Source: Actinomucor elegans
Lineage: Eukaryota > Mucoromycota > Mucoromycetes > Mucorales > Mucoraceae
NCBI GenBank assembly: GCA_026027325.1
Contig: JAMSLZ010000002.1
Span: 3,410,001 to 3,474,000 of the forward strand
DNA length: 64,000 nt
Direction of reading: 5' to 3'
Positions within the stretch are counted from its first letter, which is position 1. The number at the start of each line of letters is the position of its first letter. A model generated the notes under the pieces. It was not told the DNA's origin. It searched no databases and worked only from the letters and a program-made list of their open reading frames with translations. Below, one piece after another: positions 62,112 to 64,000 of the stretch. The translations under genes were made by a program, and so were the position numbers.

Positions 62112-64000
62112 AAAAAGAGTTACAATCCCTGTATTTCTGGTATTACATAGTATGCAGTATTATATTAATAGTTTTGAGTTTGTAACTACTGTGGTATATG
62201 AAATCTATTCCGCTCGGAGGAGTGAATAAACAGCCTTAGTTTATTCAAGGCTAGCTTTACAATGAAAGGTCATCAAGCACAATATGAATAAAAAGATTCA
62301 GCAGCTCATTTTGAGCATAATCAGCTATTCGAATGCGGCATTTAGCTGAAATTGGTAAAACGATCTAGGGATCATCACCTCTGTTAGTACAAAATATACA
62401 TATTCTATTGTCGATCATTAACCAGTGCTATGTCATGTTCAGCGTATATCAATGGATCAAAGGCTCTAGTGGAGAAAGCAGTTTATCTTGAGCACAAACT
62501 ACTTGCAAGCTGCGATGTTTGACCAATACCTGTTAATATATGTGAATAAATGGATTTACGTTAATATATGTCGTTTATAGCCGTTTCTAAATCTATAATG
62601 TACTTAATATACTTCAACTAAGTAATAATACCAGTAAATGCAATAGTTCATTCTGGACATCAACAAATACTTGAATGCGATAATGAATTAAAATCACCCA
62701 AGAGATGTATAGACTTGTAAATTCAGTTTACGTGGATAGCATGCATTTTATTGATATTCATTGATCTATAATATAATCTGTGGATTTCAACTAATTGATG
62801 GTTCTAGAAAAAGTAGCTGTTTATTCTGGACATAAGTTAGAAAAACGTAAAGATATTAAGTGAGATGTATTTTTAGAGATATGCCTAGGGCACCTGTTTA
62901 CAAGTATCTTCACCTTATTTTTTTAACGTTTTATTTGAGAATGTGAATGGAGTTTGGAGACTTAACTTACAATTATCATAGATTGAAAGTAATTGAAAAT
63001 ATGCAAATGTATTTTTGGCATATTTTTGTTGATATAAAATCCTCAAGCTAATGTTACATATCTTATATGTTTACGCGTTTAACATTTAGTAATGATTATC
63101 CCATGAGCGAAAAGCACTATCAAACAGCATTTTCACTTTTCAATATCCTGCTTACTTTTACGCAAATCTAGTCATTAAAATAAAAATCAAAGCACTTGTA
63201 TGATTCTGAGCAAGCTTGGGGCCAGAAACCAATGAAAGTCGAGAGAGAGCATGTAGCGCGATATTTTGCATTATCTATTGACGATATTAAAAATAACTTA
63301 GAGGTGTTATATATAATTCAACTGTACTCCTCATAGTTTCAGCTGTATATTGGTGCTTTTTCATTGTGTACAACGAGGTGCCAGTTGACAAATTTTTGCA
63401 AAGGAATAACATACGGGTTAATAACTACAGCAAAGAGACTGGATATTTAACGAATCAGAAGACATTTATACTTTTTAGTCAATTCTATAGTGCTTTATAA
63501 TATTGACAATGATCCAGCCATCTGTTTTCCCTTACAAACATTTTTTAGATGTGCATAAGTTTAATGGATAAAACTATGGCATGCACCAGTGTAAACAGAA
63601 TTAGAAATACCTAAGCGATTACTAAACAAATCGTTTCCGAGAAAAAAACAAAATAAAACATGTTCTTTTCCATAAATCAACTATCCTGAATATATATCGA
63701 TATTGACAATTGCTGAAAACTTCCAAGGATACAGTGTCTATGCTTGGAGCATTTAAAGTGGAGCCAAATGAGCGTAATTACACAGCCTGCACACGCACAC
63801 AATTAAAAGTACTTGGTTACTAAGAGTTTGGATTAGAACTGTATAGCTTATTACAAATGTCTCCCCAAAGGAACTTTAGTTTATTATACTATATATATAC
63901 TGGTATTACTGATAAATAAAGATAGATGGTCATAACGACAACTCATTACTCATTAAAAGTATTTAGAGCTTAGCACTAGTAGGGAAGGCCTTCATGGCTT
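62112..64000. other. Intergenic to the window edge, no supported gene
   Basis: AT-rich, without credible open frames or tRNA-like boxes. A degenerate member of the dispersed repeat family (TCATTTTGAGCATAATCAG) lies near 62308-62372, and words such as TTCATTCTGGACAT recur near 62648 and 62820. Confidence 0.45.

Overview
The window is nuclear DNA of a filamentous fungus, most likely a Mucoromycota (Mucorales-type) species. The evidence is an AT-rich genome, many short GT-AG introns with CTAAC/CTTAC-like branch sites, C-ending codon bias in highly expressed genes (eEF2, PRMT1, ERG6), and a STE12 that carries C2H2 fingers as well as the STE domain, which Saccharomycotina lack. I did not assign a genus. 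All gene models are my own exon joins; where I counted coding length, exon sums are divisible by three.

Layout. 1-4421 (minus): an apparently intact Ty3/Gypsy retrotransposon that runs off the left edge; gag and pol share one frame and are separated by a single UGA. 5391-8569 (minus): compact cluster of SNX3-like sorting nexin, tRNA dimethyltransferase TRM1 and a PTRHD1-like protein. 9976-11380 (minus): RING/TRAF-type zinc-finger protein. 11797-15650: small HMG-like protein (+), DASH subunit DAD3 (-), BCP1 (+) and a LisH-WD40 protein (-), as convergent and divergent pairs. 17991-19237 (-): arginine methyltransferase PRMT1/HMT1. 20693-23496 (+): elongation factor 2. 25141-27099 (-): WD40-like protein, divergent from mitochondrial MSH1 (27457-30242, +). 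33473-34704 (-): ERG6. 37908-40055 (-): STE12. 43721-44684 (+): F-box protein with a cysteine cluster. 45606-48954 (+): EMC1. 49149-49612 (+): FHA protein. 49709-51142 (+): PX-PH protein. 51389-52858 (-): unrecognised Q/S-rich protein. 53935-58842 (+): TRAPPII subunit TRS120. 60793-62111 (+): second F-box protein. The gaps are AT-rich, with homopolymer tracts, decayed ORFs and degenerate dispersed repeats.

Most genes are conserved housekeeping functions (translation, tRNA modification, membrane traffic, sterol synthesis, ER membrane insertion, kinetochore, mitochondrial DNA repair); neighbours share no obvious pathway. The most notable signal is in gene structure. The first coding exons of eEF2 can only be read if a 2-nt exon (TT) is included. 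PRMT1 has an 11-nt exon, the HMG-like gene a 15-nt exon, PTRHD1 a 23-nt exon and TRM1 a 32-nt exon. MSH1 contains a 60-nt stop-free intron that simple ORF reading takes as coding.
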